The position numbers were made by a program, and so were the translations under genes. A stretch of DNA of 30,177 nt from Flavobacteriales bacterium UBA7690. Its GTDB lineage: Bacteria > Bacteroidota > Bacteroidia > Flavobacteriales_F > PHOS-HE28. This document shows, one piece after another, positions 9,701 to 16,835 of this stretch. The notes under the pieces are model-generated. The model was not told the origin of the DNA. It ran no database searches and saw only the letters and a program-made list of their open reading frames with translations. The stretch lies in the NCBI GenBank assembly GCA_002482775.1, contig DLGQ01000062.1, positions 1-30,177 of the forward strand. The letters are read 5' to 3'. Each line of letters begins with the position of its first letter. The stretch's first letter is position 1.

Positions 9701-9905
9701 ACGCGGCGAGCGTGGCTGCCCCGATGCCGAAGCCCAGGAACTTCAAGAAGTCGCGACGGCCTGTGCTGGCCCCGGTCAATGAAGAGTTGCCCAGTACCTG
9801 GTCGATAGCCAGATCCTGCGGGAACTCGTTCTCACGACCCTTGATCGCATCGGGCTGCTGATGCAGTTCCCCGAGGTCTTTCCAATATCGCTTCGTGCTC
9901 GACAT
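6708..9905 (-). CDS. actB: ACIII iron-sulfur subunit ActB (molybdopterin-oxidoreductase-like plus ferredoxin domains)
   Basis: The 1065-residue product combines a large molybdopterin-oxidoreductase-like domain (about 70-720) with a C-terminal NrfC-type four-cluster ferredoxin domain (about 800-1060). A twin-arginine motif (GRRDFLKFLGFGIG, R50-R51) is followed by LAAC with Cys69, so Tat export and possibly lipidation are predicted. No CxxC cluster motif follows in the first domain, in line with ACIII subunits that do not bind molybdenum. The Fe-S ligands are in C808-IGC-GAC-ITAC818, CQHCNHAPCETVCP, CIGTRYCANNCP and CSMC...CSAAC. An EF-hand-like loop (DVNGDGVINAQD, 766-777) sits just before the first cluster. 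The frame is open to 9956, but the ATG at 9903-9905 gives the expected N-terminus MSSTKRYWKDLGEL. Confidence 0.95.
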   Translation of the reverse strand: MSSTKRYWKDLGELHQQPDAIKGRENEFPQDLAIDQVLGNSSLTGASTGRRDFLKFLGFGIGAATLAACETPVIKSIPYVNKPEDITPGVANWYASTFYDGEDFASILVKTREGRPIHIKGNPRFGINRNPALPKGSINARMNSSVLSLYDGARLTGPVAKGSEAPTTWADTDKAIAAGLAAAAGKRVVILSSTVISPSTQAAIAAFKAKNATAEHVQYDVISYGGVTGANLKSFGKRVFPSYDLTKADVIVSVDADFLSSWGSTSENTWQYATRRNPDLAMNRHIQFEARMSMTGANADVRVPLKISELPKAVVALHAHISGNSAGADAAMMKATEGAAKALMAAKGRSVVLAGSNNEGVQVLVNSINSILGNYGSTIDLDAHTHFKQGDDAAVAQLVKDMNAGTVGALFIAGVNPAYSLPNAAEFKAGLGKVGLSVSFSGYADETASLCNWICPDHHYLESWNDFHPKVGHYALAQPAIRPLFNTRQWQESLLVWSGSASTYYEHIRSVWQANMANRGPEMGLFEDNWNMAVHNGVLTAPVAPAAAPAVFAGDVAAATAAAAKASTGAGDFELALYTTEAIGSGQHANNPWLQEMPDPLTKITWDNYVCMAPADVEKLGLNMYLGEQAPASLVTVKAGDNEITLPVVPTPGQRSGTIAIALGYGRGENGEKVGLAACVTDHNGDFKPVGKNAYVFTRLSEGGVNYDVLNVSVTATGETYPVAITQTHLTAMDRHSVVKETSAATYKAGDKRAYNHPHELAVHEDVNGDGVINAQDKKPVAEFDLWEEHPVEGVGHRWGLSIDLNGCIGCGACITACNSENNIAVVGKDEVRRSREMHWLRIDRYYSSATTKETAKKDGLGKIDMYLQMEVPEESPSVMFMPVMCQHCNHAPCETVCPVAATTHSNEGLNQMAYNRCIGTRYCANNCPYKVRRFNWFNYVSEKFGEVNPAWDDLGRMVLNPDVVVRGRGVIEKCSMCVQSIQAGKLAAKKAGTPVIDGSIETACSAACGTGAIVFGDLNDKKSMVRGLADSDRSYHMLEEIGVKPNVNYLVKVRNTEEAAAHYA

Positions 9906-9921
9906 GCGGCGCGCGGTGTTC

Positions 9922-11226
9922 TTAGTAGTGACACTTGGCGCATTCCCAGCCGCCAAGCTCCTTCACACTGATCTTCTCGTCGTCCAAATATTTCTTCAAT
10001 TCGGCGTGTCCCATGTCCGTCTCTTCCAAACGGGCCATGATCTCGTCGTAGTAGCCGTTGCCGGCCATTTTCACATCCTTGGTATTGTGGCAATCGATGC
10101 ACCAGCCCATGGTGAGGGGTGCCCACTGCTCGGCCACGTCCATCTTCTCATCGATCGGGCCATGGCACTCCTGGCACTCCAGCTTGCCCACGGAAACGTG
10201 TTGCTGGTGGTTGAAGTAAGCGTGGTCCGGCAGGTTGTGCACCTTCACCCACTTCACCGGCTCGGGTTTGCCCGTGTAGGCCTTGCCATCCCAACCCACG
10301 GCCGCGTAGATCTTCGCGATCTCCTTGGTGCCTTCGGGCGTGCGGCCTTCGTTCACCGCGCTGTGGCAGTTCATGCACACGTTGGTGCTGGGGATGCCGG
10401 CGTGTTTGCTCTTCTCGGCGCTGCTGTGGCAGTATTGGCAGTTGATGGCCAAGTTGCCTTTATCGGCTTTGCCCGCGTGCAGGGTGTGGTTGAAGAGGAT
10501 GGGCTGTTCCGGCTTGTAGTGTGGCACTTCGTCACCACCGTAAACACCGATCACCCAAGCGGCATCCCACATCTTCAGGATCAAGAACACCACGATGAAC
10601 AGACCGAGGATGCTCGCCGCAGCCTTGTTATGCCAGGCCCAGTTGCGCAGGCGCTGACCGAAGGACATGTCCGGCTCGGGCTCTTTGCCTTCCGCTTCGC
10701 GAACGGCATTCGAGAGGCTGCGCTTAACACCGCTGAGGCTGAGGCCTACAACGAGGAGCAGCAGAGCGATAACGACAAGCCATGGCCAGTTGGATCCTTC
10801 ACCTTCTGGAGTAACTGTTGTGGGATCCGGTCCCTTGGGAACGGGGGGCACATAAGCATCCGCATAAGCCAGGATCGCATCGATCTCCTCATCGCTGAGG
10901 GCCTGCGCGGTCATCACGCTCTTGTTCCACTTGTTGAAGAGCTCCGTGGCGTACGGATTGCCGGTCTTCAAATAAGCCGAGCTGTTCTTCACCCACGCAT
11001 GGATGTCACCCTTCCCTTCCCAGCGCGCTACGGCACCTTTCAGGGCGGGGCCCGTCATGTCCTTATCGGGCTTGTGGCAGCTGGCGCAGTTCCCTTTGAA
11101 CAGCTTTTCTCCGTCCGGTTGCGCGAAGGCGACCGAGGCAAAGAGGAACAAGATGACCGACAGGGAAATGTTAAAGAGCCCGGGGGAACGTTCTGAAATC
11201 CTTGCTACAAGCGGCATTCCGAGCAT
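9922..11226 (-). CDS. actA: ACIII heme subunit ActA: N-terminal monoheme domain fused to a pentaheme domain
   Basis: This is the first gene of the operon. From the ATG at 11224-11226 it encodes 434 residues with a signal peptide (about 1-35, ending VAFA) and six CxxCH heme sites: C47-H51, C263-H267, C284-H288, C351-H355, C376-H380 and C429-H433. The first is in a class I cytochrome c domain (QPDGEKLFKGNCASCHKPD). It is followed by helices at about 148-166 and 203-225, and then by the ActA pentaheme domain, whose last heme motif almost touches the C-terminus (CAKCHY). ActA forms the periplasmic heme wire from ActB towards ActE. Start choice is uncertain: in-frame ATGs also lie at 11242-11244 and 11215-11217, and the frame is open to 11322. 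A -7-like box lies at 11260-11267. Confidence 0.93.
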   Translation of the reverse strand: MLGMPLVARISERSPGLFNISLSVILFLFASVAFAQPDGEKLFKGNCASCHKPDKDMTGPALKGAVARWEGKGDIHAWVKNSSAYLKTGNPYATELFNKWNKSVMTAQALSDEEIDAILAYADAYVPPVPKGPDPTTVTPEGEGSNWPWLVVIALLLLVVGLSLSGVKRSLSNAVREAEGKEPEPDMSFGQRLRNWAWHNKAAASILGLFIVVFLILKMWDAAWVIGVYGGDEVPHYKPEQPILFNHTLHAGKADKGNLAINCQYCHSSAEKSKHAGIPSTNVCMNCHSAVNEGRTPEGTKEIAKIYAAVGWDGKAYTGKPEPVKWVKVHNLPDHAYFNHQQHVSVGKLECQECHGPIDEKMDVAEQWAPLTMGWCIDCHNTKDVKMAGNGYYDEIMARLEETDMGHAELKKYLDDEKISVKELGGWECAKCHY

Positions 11227-11259
11227 TTTAGTAGGGACAACCATCCGTTTGTCCGGCCG

Positions 11260-11267
11260 CAAAAATA
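11260..11267 (-). promoter_or_regulatory. Candidate Bacteroidota -7 box for the act-cox operon
   Basis: On the minus strand these bases read TATTTTTG, which fits the TAnnTTTG -7 consensus of the Bacteroidota primary sigma factor. Transcription would start about 5-8 bases downstream, leaving a leader of about 10-40 nt depending on which actA ATG is used. No convincing TTG-type -33 element is seen at the normal spacing, so confidence is moderate. Confidence 0.45.
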
Positions 11268-11323
11268 AAAGGCGGAGTGATCGGGGGACCGCTGGTTGGC
11301 AAGGTTGCCACGGGGATGTCACT

Positions 11324-11342
11324 ATTTAGAGTTGTTCTAAAT
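11324..11342. promoter_or_regulatory. Perfect 7-5-7 inverted repeat (candidate operator) in the divergent control region
   Basis: The bases ATTTAGA and TCTAAAT are exact reverse complements separated by GTTGT. The element lies about 57 bases upstream of the predicted act-cox -7 box and about 55 bases upstream of the one for the SPOR gene. It is A/T-rich inside a G+C-rich region. The 15-bp core TTAGAGTTGTTCTAA resembles the 7-1-7 layout of Fur/PerR-type boxes, but with mismatches. A transcription factor site is inferred; the cognate protein is unknown. Confidence 0.4.
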
Positions 11343-11396
11343 TGCGAAGAAGGTCCTTCGACCTCCGCATAGCCTCTCACAGCTTGACGAACGGCA

Positions 11397-11404
11397 TACT
11401 TTTG
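11397..11404 (+). promoter_or_regulatory. Candidate -7 box for the SPOR-domain gene
   Basis: TACTTTTG fits the TAnnTTTG consensus and ends 14 bases before the ATG at 11419, which implies a leader of about 5-10 nt. No clear -33 element is visible. Confidence 0.45.
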
Positions 11405-11418
11405 GCCCCCTACCGCCG

Positions 11419-11856
11419 ATGCGTTCCGCTTTCCTCCACCTGCTCTTTTTTGTTCCTTTCCTGTGCTCCGCACAGACAGAACCGGGCAATGGGCAGGTGA
11501 TCGTGTCCAAAGTAGACACTCCGGCCACCGACCGCACCGGCGATGTGGTGTTGAAGGTGACACCAGAGGTGGAAAAACTGCTGAACGCCTACAGCGAACA
11601 CAAGCACCCGCAGAAAGGATACCGCGTACAGATCTTCCTGGGCGATCGCGCCACGGCCGAAGCCACCAAACGTTCATTCCTCCAAAAGAACCCCGATGTG
11701 CCGGCCTACCTCAGCTGGCTCGCGCCGAATTTCCGCCTGCGGGTAGGCGACCTGCGCACACGCCTGGAAGCGGAGCATCTGTTGCGTGACATGAAGGTCT
11801 TGTACCCCGGCTGCTACATCGTGCCGGACGAGATCGAGATGCCGCGGCTGGACTGA
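11419..11856 (+). CDS. Secreted SPOR-domain protein
   Basis: The 145-residue product has a signal peptide (MRSAFLHLLFFVPFLCSAQ, cut near residue 18) and a C-terminal SPOR-type fold at about 60-140. The pattern GYRVQIFLGDRATAEATK, then the segment SWLAPNFRLRVGDLRTRLEA and the end YPGCYIVPDEIEMP, matches a SPOR family common in Bacteroidota. SPOR domains bind denuded peptidoglycan glycan strands, usually at division sites. This protein is almost only a SPOR domain, with no membrane anchor besides the signal sequence, so it should be free in the periplasm. It is divergent from actA and probably monocistronic. Binding to peptidoglycan is inferred from the family. Confidence 0.85.
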   Translation: MRSAFLHLLFFVPFLCSAQTEPGNGQVIVSKVDTPATDRTGDVVLKVTPEVEKLLNAYSEHKHPQKGYRVQIFLGDRATAEATKRSFLQKNPDVPAYLSWLAPNFRLRVGDLRTRLEAEHLLRDMKVLYPGCYIVPDEIEMPRLD

Positions 11857-11884
11857 GCTTTCGCCCGGTCAGCGCTGGCGATCT

Positions 11885-11905
11885 AACGTTCGGCTTTGAA
11901 CGTTT
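11885..11905 (+). terminator. Weak hairpin after the SPOR gene, possible terminator
   Basis: AACGTTC and GAACGTT form a 7-bp stem around a 6-base loop (GGCTTT), 28 bases past the stop codon. Only three T residues follow, so termination would be weak. Confidence 0.3.
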
Positions 11906-12010
11906 GAGCGAGGAGTCTATCATTTTTACTATCCCGGAGTTCGGTATCTCATGGCGAAAACCGGTCATACTGACAGGTTCTCAATACTCGTTGAACAACA
12001 AATAGCGTCC

Positions 12011-12514
12011 ATGCTCCTACGTCTCCCGCTCCTGCTGTTAGGTGCGCTTGTTCAACTTTCACTGCAAGCTCAGTTACCATGGGTACGGACCGTTCCTCTA
12101 GAGAAGGCCTATCATTTCGAAAGTAAAGATGGACGAGGAAGGCTTCAGCACGACTTCTTACTCTTCTACGAGAACGATTCTGTGATATCCGTTCTGATGG
12201 CGGATCATGAGATGGCATGGAACTTCGATCATACCAAGAAACCGAAGCATCTGCTGCGGGACTTCATAGAGGAATACCATTGCGAGCCGGACGGGCATGA
12301 GGGCGTTTACGTATATCACTTATCAGCGTCGTCCTTGAACCAGATCTATGGAGGCCAGCTCTACAGTATGGAATTGACCATGAGGCCCGACGGGACCGCA
12401 CTTATTCTCTATGGTAACGTTTACGACCTCATCAAGAGATGGGGGTATACCGTGCATCCGAAACGCAAAGTCCCAAGGGGGACATCGGGGTGTGCTGGAG
12501 AAGAGATCCAGTGA
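12011..12514 (+). CDS. Small secreted protein of unknown function
   Basis: From the ATG at 12011 the product is 167 residues with a clear signal peptide (MLLRLPLLLLGALVQLSLQAQ). An upstream ATG at 11951 in the same frame would add 20 hydrophilic residues and hide the signal, so the later start is preferred. The mature part is a mixed alpha/beta-looking domain with FLLFYENDSVISVLMADHE and YGGQLYSMELTMRPDGTALILYGNVYDLIKRWGY. The length and strand pattern would suit a small lipocalin-like or immunity-type fold, but I do not recognise a family. Its base composition looks more A/T-rich than that of the flanking operons, so it may be lineage-specific or acquired. It stands alone and ends just before a strong hairpin. 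Confidence 0.6.
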   Translation: MLLRLPLLLLGALVQLSLQAQLPWVRTVPLEKAYHFESKDGRGRLQHDFLLFYENDSVISVLMADHEMAWNFDHTKKPKHLLRDFIEEYHCEPDGHEGVYVYHLSASSLNQIYGGQLYSMELTMRPDGTALILYGNVYDLIKRWGYTVHPKRKVPRGTSGCAGEEIQ

Positions 12515-12521
12515 CAACTCC

Positions 12522-12563
12522 AAAGCGCGAAAGCCGGTTCTTCCGAACCGGCTTTCGCGCTTT
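12522..12563. terminator. Bidirectional terminator hairpin between convergent genes
   Basis: A perfect 19-bp stem (12522-12540 with 12545-12563) closes a 4-base TTCC loop. Because the outer stem is AAAG...CTTT, either strand reads a G+C-rich hairpin ending in CTTT. It lies between the end of the secreted-protein gene (plus) and the end of infB (minus), so it can serve both. No long T-run follows. Confidence 0.8.
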
Positions 12564-12610
12564 CGTTCCTGCACAACCCGACCTTGAAGATCGGATCCCA
12601 GGTCGTGCTC

Positions 12611-15382
12611 CTAGTCGTTCAGTGTCCGCTTCACCTCTTCGATGATGAAGGCTTCCACCACGTCGCCGACCTTGATGTCGTTGAAGTTCTTGATGCTGAG
12701 GCCGCACTCGTAGCCGTGTGTCACCTCCTTCACCTCGTCCTTGAAACGCTTGAGCGCATCGAGGTCGCCGGTGTACACCACGATGCCATCGCGGATGAGA
12801 CGCACCTTGTTCTTGCGATCGATCTTGCCATCGAGGACGTAGCAACCGGCAACGGTGCCCACCTTGCTGATCTTGAAGACCTCGCGAACCTCGGCGGAAC
12901 CCACCACCTTCTCCACTTCCTTGGGCGCGAGCATGCCTTCCATGGCTTGCTTGATCTCTTCGATCGCCGCATAGATGATGGAGTAGAGACGGATGTCGAT
13001 CTCTTCGGTCTCGGCGAGTTTGCGCGCTCCCGGGGTGGGTCGCACTTGGAAACCGATCACGATCGCGTTGGAGGCGGTGGCCAGCAACACGTCGCTCTCG
13101 GCGATCGGACCCACAGCCCGGTGGATCACGTTCACCTTGATCTGCTCGGTGCTCAGTTTCAACAACGAATCGGTAAGCGCTTCCACGGAACCATCCACGT
13201 CGCCTTTGACGATGAGGTTGAGCTCTTTGAAGTCGCCGATGGCGAGACGACGGCCGATCTCGTCCAGCGTGATGTGCTTGTGCGTACGGATACCTTGTTC
13301 GCGCTGCAGCTGCGTGCGGCGAGTAGCGATGGTACGCGCGTCGCGTTCGTCCTCGAACACCTGGAAGGTATCGCCCGCGTTGGGCGCGCCATCCAGACCA
13401 AGGATGGACACCGGTGTTGAAGGCGGAGCTTCCAGAACGGCCTGGCCACGTTCGTTGAACATGTTCCGGACGCGTCCGCTGTATTGACCAGCAAGGAGGA
13501 TGTCGCCTTTGCGCAGCGTACCTGCATCAACCAGCAAGGTGGTGACGTAACCACGGCCCTGTTCCAGCGTGCTTTCGATCACCACGCCGTGTGCGCGTTT
13601 GCCCGGATCGGCTTTCAGATCCAGCATCTCGGATTCCAGCAGCACTTTCTCCAGCAACTGCTCGATGCCCGTTCCCTTCTTCGCGCTGATCTCCTGGGTC
13701 TGGAACTTACCCCCCCACTCTTCCACGAGGATGTTCATCTGCGAGAGCTCCTCACGGATCTTCTCGGCATTGGCACCGGGCTTGTCGATCTTGTTGAAGG
13801 CGAACACCATGGGCACGCCAGCGGCTTGCGCGTGGTTGATGGCTTCGCGCGTTTGCGGCATCACACTGTCGTCCGCAGCAACCACGATGATGGCGATGTC
13901 GGTGACCTGTGCACCACGGGCACGCATAGCGGTGAACGCTTCGTGACCCGGCGTATCCAGGAAGGTGATCTTCTTGCCGCTCTCCAGTTGCACGCCGTAC
14001 GCACCGATGTGCTGCGTGATACCACCGGCCTCACCAGCGATCACGTTCGCTTTGCGGATGTAATCGAGCAAGGAGGTCTTCCCGTGATCGACGTGACCCA
14101 TGACGGTGACGATCGGTGGGCGCGCAGCGATGCGCTCGGCCACATCAGCCTCTTCGGGGATGTCCTGTTGCACATCGGCACCCACGAACTCCACTTTGAA
14201 GCCATATTCCTCGGCGATCACCGCGAGGGTCTCGGCATCGAGGCGTTGGTTGATGCTCACCATCATACCGAGTGCGAAGCAGGCCTTGATGATGTCCGTT
14301 ACCGGCACGCTCATCATGCTCGCCAATTCGCTGGCGGTCACGAACTCGGTGACCTTCAATGTCATACCGGCCAATTCCTTGGCGGCTTGTTCTTCTTCGT
14401 AACGGCGGCCACGTTGGTCGCGTTTTTCGCGACGCAGTTTGGCGCCTTTGCTCTTGCTTCCGGTGAGGCGGGCGAGGGTCTCGCTCACCTTACGCTTCAC
14501 GGCGTTCTCGTCGAGCTCTCCTGGACGTCCAGTGCTCGGTGTGGTGCGTTGTTCCTGCTGAACGGCACGGTCCACATTGACCGGACCGGGCTTCACGATA
14601 CGCTTGCGGCGGGCGCGTTCGGCTTCTGATCCGCCGCGGTCGTTGGGCTTGCGTTCCTTCTCTACCGGCAGCTCGATCTTGCCCAAGGTCTTCAGGCCAG
14701 CGAGCTTCTGCACGTTCACGCGGATGGTCTCCGGCTCGACGGGGCCTGTAGGAGCTGCTGGTGCTACAGGCGTTGCTGCCGCTTCGGGTGCAGCAGGCTG
14801 CGCAGGGACTTCGGCGACAGGTACTGCGGCGGGTACTTCCGGTGCTTCGGGAACACTTGCCGCAGGTGCTGCTTTCTTCGCCGCCGCGTCCGCAGCTTTC
14901 TTGGCGGTCTTCTTCGGCGCGTCAAGGTCGATCCTGCCCACGGTCTTGGGGCCAGCGGTCTTCTCGGCGCGTGCTTTGATCACCTCCGGCTCGGCAGCAC
15001 GGGCAGGCTCGCTGGGCACGATAGGTGGCGCTGGCTCGGGAGCCACGGGCGCTACAGGTGCCGGTGGCGGCAGTGCGGCGGCGGCAGGTGCTGGTTCCGG
15101 CTTGGGCTTGGGGGCCTCTTTCGCCGGTGCCGCTTGGCTGAGGGAGATCGTCTCCCGCTCTTGCCGCTGCTGCACGGTGGCCTTGCTCTGCTCCTTGATG
15201 GCCTTGTCCGTGCTGAACTCCGCTTGGAGCAGCTCGTACAGGTCGTTCGGGATCTTGGTGTTGGGGTTGCTCTCCACCTTGTGTCCCTGCTTCTCGAGGA
15301 ACTCCACGACAGTGTGCAACCCCTGGTTGAATTCCCGGGCCACCTTGCTCAATCGCAATCCCTTATCGGTCGTTTCACTCAT
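12611..15382 (-). CDS. infB: Translation initiation factor IF-2
   Basis: IF-2 is the GTPase that places fMet-tRNA on the 30S subunit. The 923 residues start with an IF2_N domain (about 6-58, LRLSKVAREFNQGLHTVVEFL), then a long Ala/Pro/Lys linker (about 85-290), a second IF2_N domain (about 345-400), and the G domain from about 424. The G motifs are GHVDHGKTS (429-437), DTPGH (476-480) and NKID (530-533), followed by domains II, III and the C-terminal fMet-tRNA binding part. The linker carries two copies of a short motif: AGPKTVGRIDL at about 143-153 and AGLKTLGKIEL at about 228-238. It is the last gene of rimP-nusA-infB, separated from nusA by 207 bases holding palindromes. Confidence 0.97.
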   Translation of the reverse strand: MSETTDKGLRLSKVAREFNQGLHTVVEFLEKQGHKVESNPNTKIPNDLYELLQAEFSTDKAIKEQSKATVQQRQERETISLSQAAPAKEAPKPKPEPAPAAAALPPPAPVAPVAPEPAPPIVPSEPARAAEPEVIKARAEKTAGPKTVGRIDLDAPKKTAKKAADAAAKKAAPAASVPEAPEVPAAVPVAEVPAQPAAPEAAATPVAPAAPTGPVEPETIRVNVQKLAGLKTLGKIELPVEKERKPNDRGGSEAERARRKRIVKPGPVNVDRAVQQEQRTTPSTGRPGELDENAVKRKVSETLARLTGSKSKGAKLRREKRDQRGRRYEEEQAAKELAGMTLKVTEFVTASELASMMSVPVTDIIKACFALGMMVSINQRLDAETLAVIAEEYGFKVEFVGADVQQDIPEEADVAERIAARPPIVTVMGHVDHGKTSLLDYIRKANVIAGEAGGITQHIGAYGVQLESGKKITFLDTPGHEAFTAMRARGAQVTDIAIIVVAADDSVMPQTREAINHAQAAGVPMVFAFNKIDKPGANAEKIREELSQMNILVEEWGGKFQTQEISAKKGTGIEQLLEKVLLESEMLDLKADPGKRAHGVVIESTLEQGRGYVTTLLVDAGTLRKGDILLAGQYSGRVRNMFNERGQAVLEAPPSTPVSILGLDGAPNAGDTFQVFEDERDARTIATRRTQLQREQGIRTHKHITLDEIGRRLAIGDFKELNLIVKGDVDGSVEALTDSLLKLSTEQIKVNVIHRAVGPIAESDVLLATASNAIVIGFQVRPTPGARKLAETEEIDIRLYSIIYAAIEEIKQAMEGMLAPKEVEKVVGSAEVREVFKISKVGTVAGCYVLDGKIDRKNKVRLIRDGIVVYTGDLDALKRFKDEVKEVTHGYECGLSIKNFNDIKVGDVVEAFIIEEVKRTLND

Positions 15383-15414
15383 GCACTACGCTATTGGCCT
15401 TCCTTTCTTCCTGT

Positions 15415-15596
15415 GCGATCGCGGGATCGCGGTTGGTTCTTTCCTTCAAAACACCGGGCGATGTGTCCATCGTCCTTTCCGAAATACCGGGCGGATGATC
15501 ATCCGCCCCTACAACTACCGGGTCGAAGATCTTCGACCCTTACGATCGGTCGATGCATGCATCGACCCTACGGCATAACGGCTCTGTCGTTATGCC
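15415..15596. repeat. Cluster of short palindromes between nusA and infB
   Basis: Six inverted repeats follow one another: 15415-15430 (GCGATC/GATCGC), 15456-15475 (8-bp arms, one G:T pair), 15489-15508 (GGGCGGATGATCATCCGCCC), 15520-15539 (GGGTCGAAGATCTTCGACCC), 15548-15567 (GGTCGATGCATGCATCGACC) and 15572-15596 (9-bp arms GGCATAACG/CGTTATGCC, 7-base loop, overlapping the nusA stop). The three central units are perfect 20-bp palindromes that share ends of the form GGTC/GGGC...CCC and the trailing TAC, while their cores differ. None is followed by a T-run. They look like dispersed intergenic palindromic repeats; effects on mRNA folding or stability between nusA and infB are inferred. Confidence 0.8.
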
Positions 15597-16828
15597 TCCA
15601 ATTCCTGTTTCAAAATGCGGCGCACCTCCACGATGGTCTCTTCTTCCAGATCGGTGCGTTTCACCAATTCTTCCACCGAAAGATCCATCACGTTGCGTGC
15701 CGTGTCGCATCCTACCTTCTTGAACTCGTCGATGATCCACTGGTCGATCTCGTCGTAGAACTCGTCCAGGCTCACGTCGTCGCTCACTTCGTCGGTATCG
15801 CGGTACACGTCGATGTCGAATCCGGTGAGCTTGCCCGCCAACTTGATGTTGTGACCACCCTTGCCGATGGCGAGCGCCACCTGATCGGGCTTCATGTACA
15901 CCTCGGCACGTTTGTGTTCGAGGTCCAACTTGATGTCGCCCACCTTGGCTGGGCTCAATGCCCGTTGGATGAGCAGTTGGTCATTGGTGGTAAAGTTGAT
16001 GACGTCGATGTTCTCGTTGCGTAATTCACGCACGATGCCGTGGATGCGGGAGCCTTTCATGCCCACACAAGCGCCTACCGGGTCGATGCGGTCATCGTAG
16101 CTCTCAACCGCCACCTTGGCACGTTCGCCGGGTTCGCGCACGATACGCTTGATGGTGATGAGGCCATCGGCCACTTCGGGCACTTCCTGCTCGAACAACT
16201 TCTCCAGGAATTCCGGTGCTGTGCGGCTGAGGATGACGACGGGCGTGTTGTTGCGCATCTCCACCTTCCACACCACAGCGCGCACGTTGTCGCCCTTCTT
16301 GAAGAAGTCGGTCTTGATCTGCTGGTCCTTGGGCATGATGAGCTCGTTGCCCTCATCGTCCAGGATCAACGTCTCGCGTTTCCAGATCTGGTACACCTCG
16401 CCGGTGATGATCTCGCCCACACGCTCCGCATACTTCTTGTAGAGGTGGTCTTTCTCCAGCTCCATGATGCGGCCCTGCAGGTTCTGCTTCAGCGAAAGGA
16501 TATTGCGGCGGCCGAAGTCTTCGATCTTCACTTCCTGGCTCACCTCCTCGCCCACCTCGAAGTCGGGCTCGATCTTGCGGGCCTCGCTCAGTTCGATATC
16601 CAGGTTGTCGTCCTCACTAAAGCCATCTTCGACGATGATGCGGTTCAACCAAACTTCCAGATCGCCTTTGTCCGGGTTGATGATGATGTCCACCTTGGCT
16701 TCTTCGCCGAAGCGTTTCTTCACGACACCGCGGAATACATCCTCCATGATACCCATCATGGTAACGCGGTCGATGTTCTTGTTGTCCTTGAATTCACCGA
16801 AGGACTCGAGGAGATTCACAGTGGCCAT
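15590..16828 (-). CDS. nusA: Transcription termination/antitermination protein NusA
   Basis: NusA binds RNA polymerase and controls pausing, termination and antitermination. The 412 residues comprise the N-terminal polymerase-binding domain (about 1-125), an S1 domain (about 135-200), and tandem KH domains with DPVGACVGMKGSRIHGIVREL and VALAIGKGGHNIKLAGKLTG (GxxG loops visible). A C-terminal acidic helical stretch (about 345-412) ends in VEELVKRTDLEEETIVEVRRIL, a helix-hairpin-helix-like segment. The start at 16826-16828 lies seven bases after the rimP stop. The length fits Bacteroidota NusA, which lacks the long duplicated C-terminal repeats of E. coli. Confidence 0.97.
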   Translation of the reverse strand: MATVNLLESFGEFKDNKNIDRVTMMGIMEDVFRGVVKKRFGEEAKVDIIINPDKGDLEVWLNRIIVEDGFSEDDNLDIELSEARKIEPDFEVGEEVSQEVKIEDFGRRNILSLKQNLQGRIMELEKDHLYKKYAERVGEIITGEVYQIWKRETLILDDEGNELIMPKDQQIKTDFFKKGDNVRAVVWKVEMRNNTPVVILSRTAPEFLEKLFEQEVPEVADGLITIKRIVREPGERAKVAVESYDDRIDPVGACVGMKGSRIHGIVRELRNENIDVINFTTNDQLLIQRALSPAKVGDIKLDLEHKRAEVYMKPDQVALAIGKGGHNIKLAGKLTGFDIDVYRDTDEVSDDVSLDEFYDEIDQWIIDEFKKVGCDTARNVMDLSVEELVKRTDLEEETIVEVRRILKQELEA

Positions 16829-16835
16829 GGCGCGG

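Noticed and set aside
7389..9782. Plus-strand open frame of 797 codons opposite actB
   Set aside because: It is antisense to a clear ActB with cofactor motifs, is rich in His/Arg/Val, and shows no domain. It is a by-product of the high G+C codon pattern.
6708..9905. ActB as an active molybdenum oxidoreductase (for example a polysulfide or nitrate reductase)
   Set aside because: The N-terminal cluster CxxC motif is absent, and the gene is set in a complete actABCDEF operon, where this subunit is known to lack molybdenum.
15489..15567. Intrinsic terminator between nusA and infB
   Set aside because: No T-run follows any of the palindromes on the minus strand, and infB must be transcribed through the region unless it has its own promoter.
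14577..15578. Plus-strand Gly/Ala/Ser-rich frame opposite the IF-2 linker
   Set aside because: The composition is the mirror of the Ala/Pro-rich IF-2 linker codons on the minus strand, not a real low-complexity protein.
15415..15596. CRISPR array
   Set aside because: The repeats are palindromes with differing cores and there are no constant direct repeats with unique spacers; no cas gene is near.
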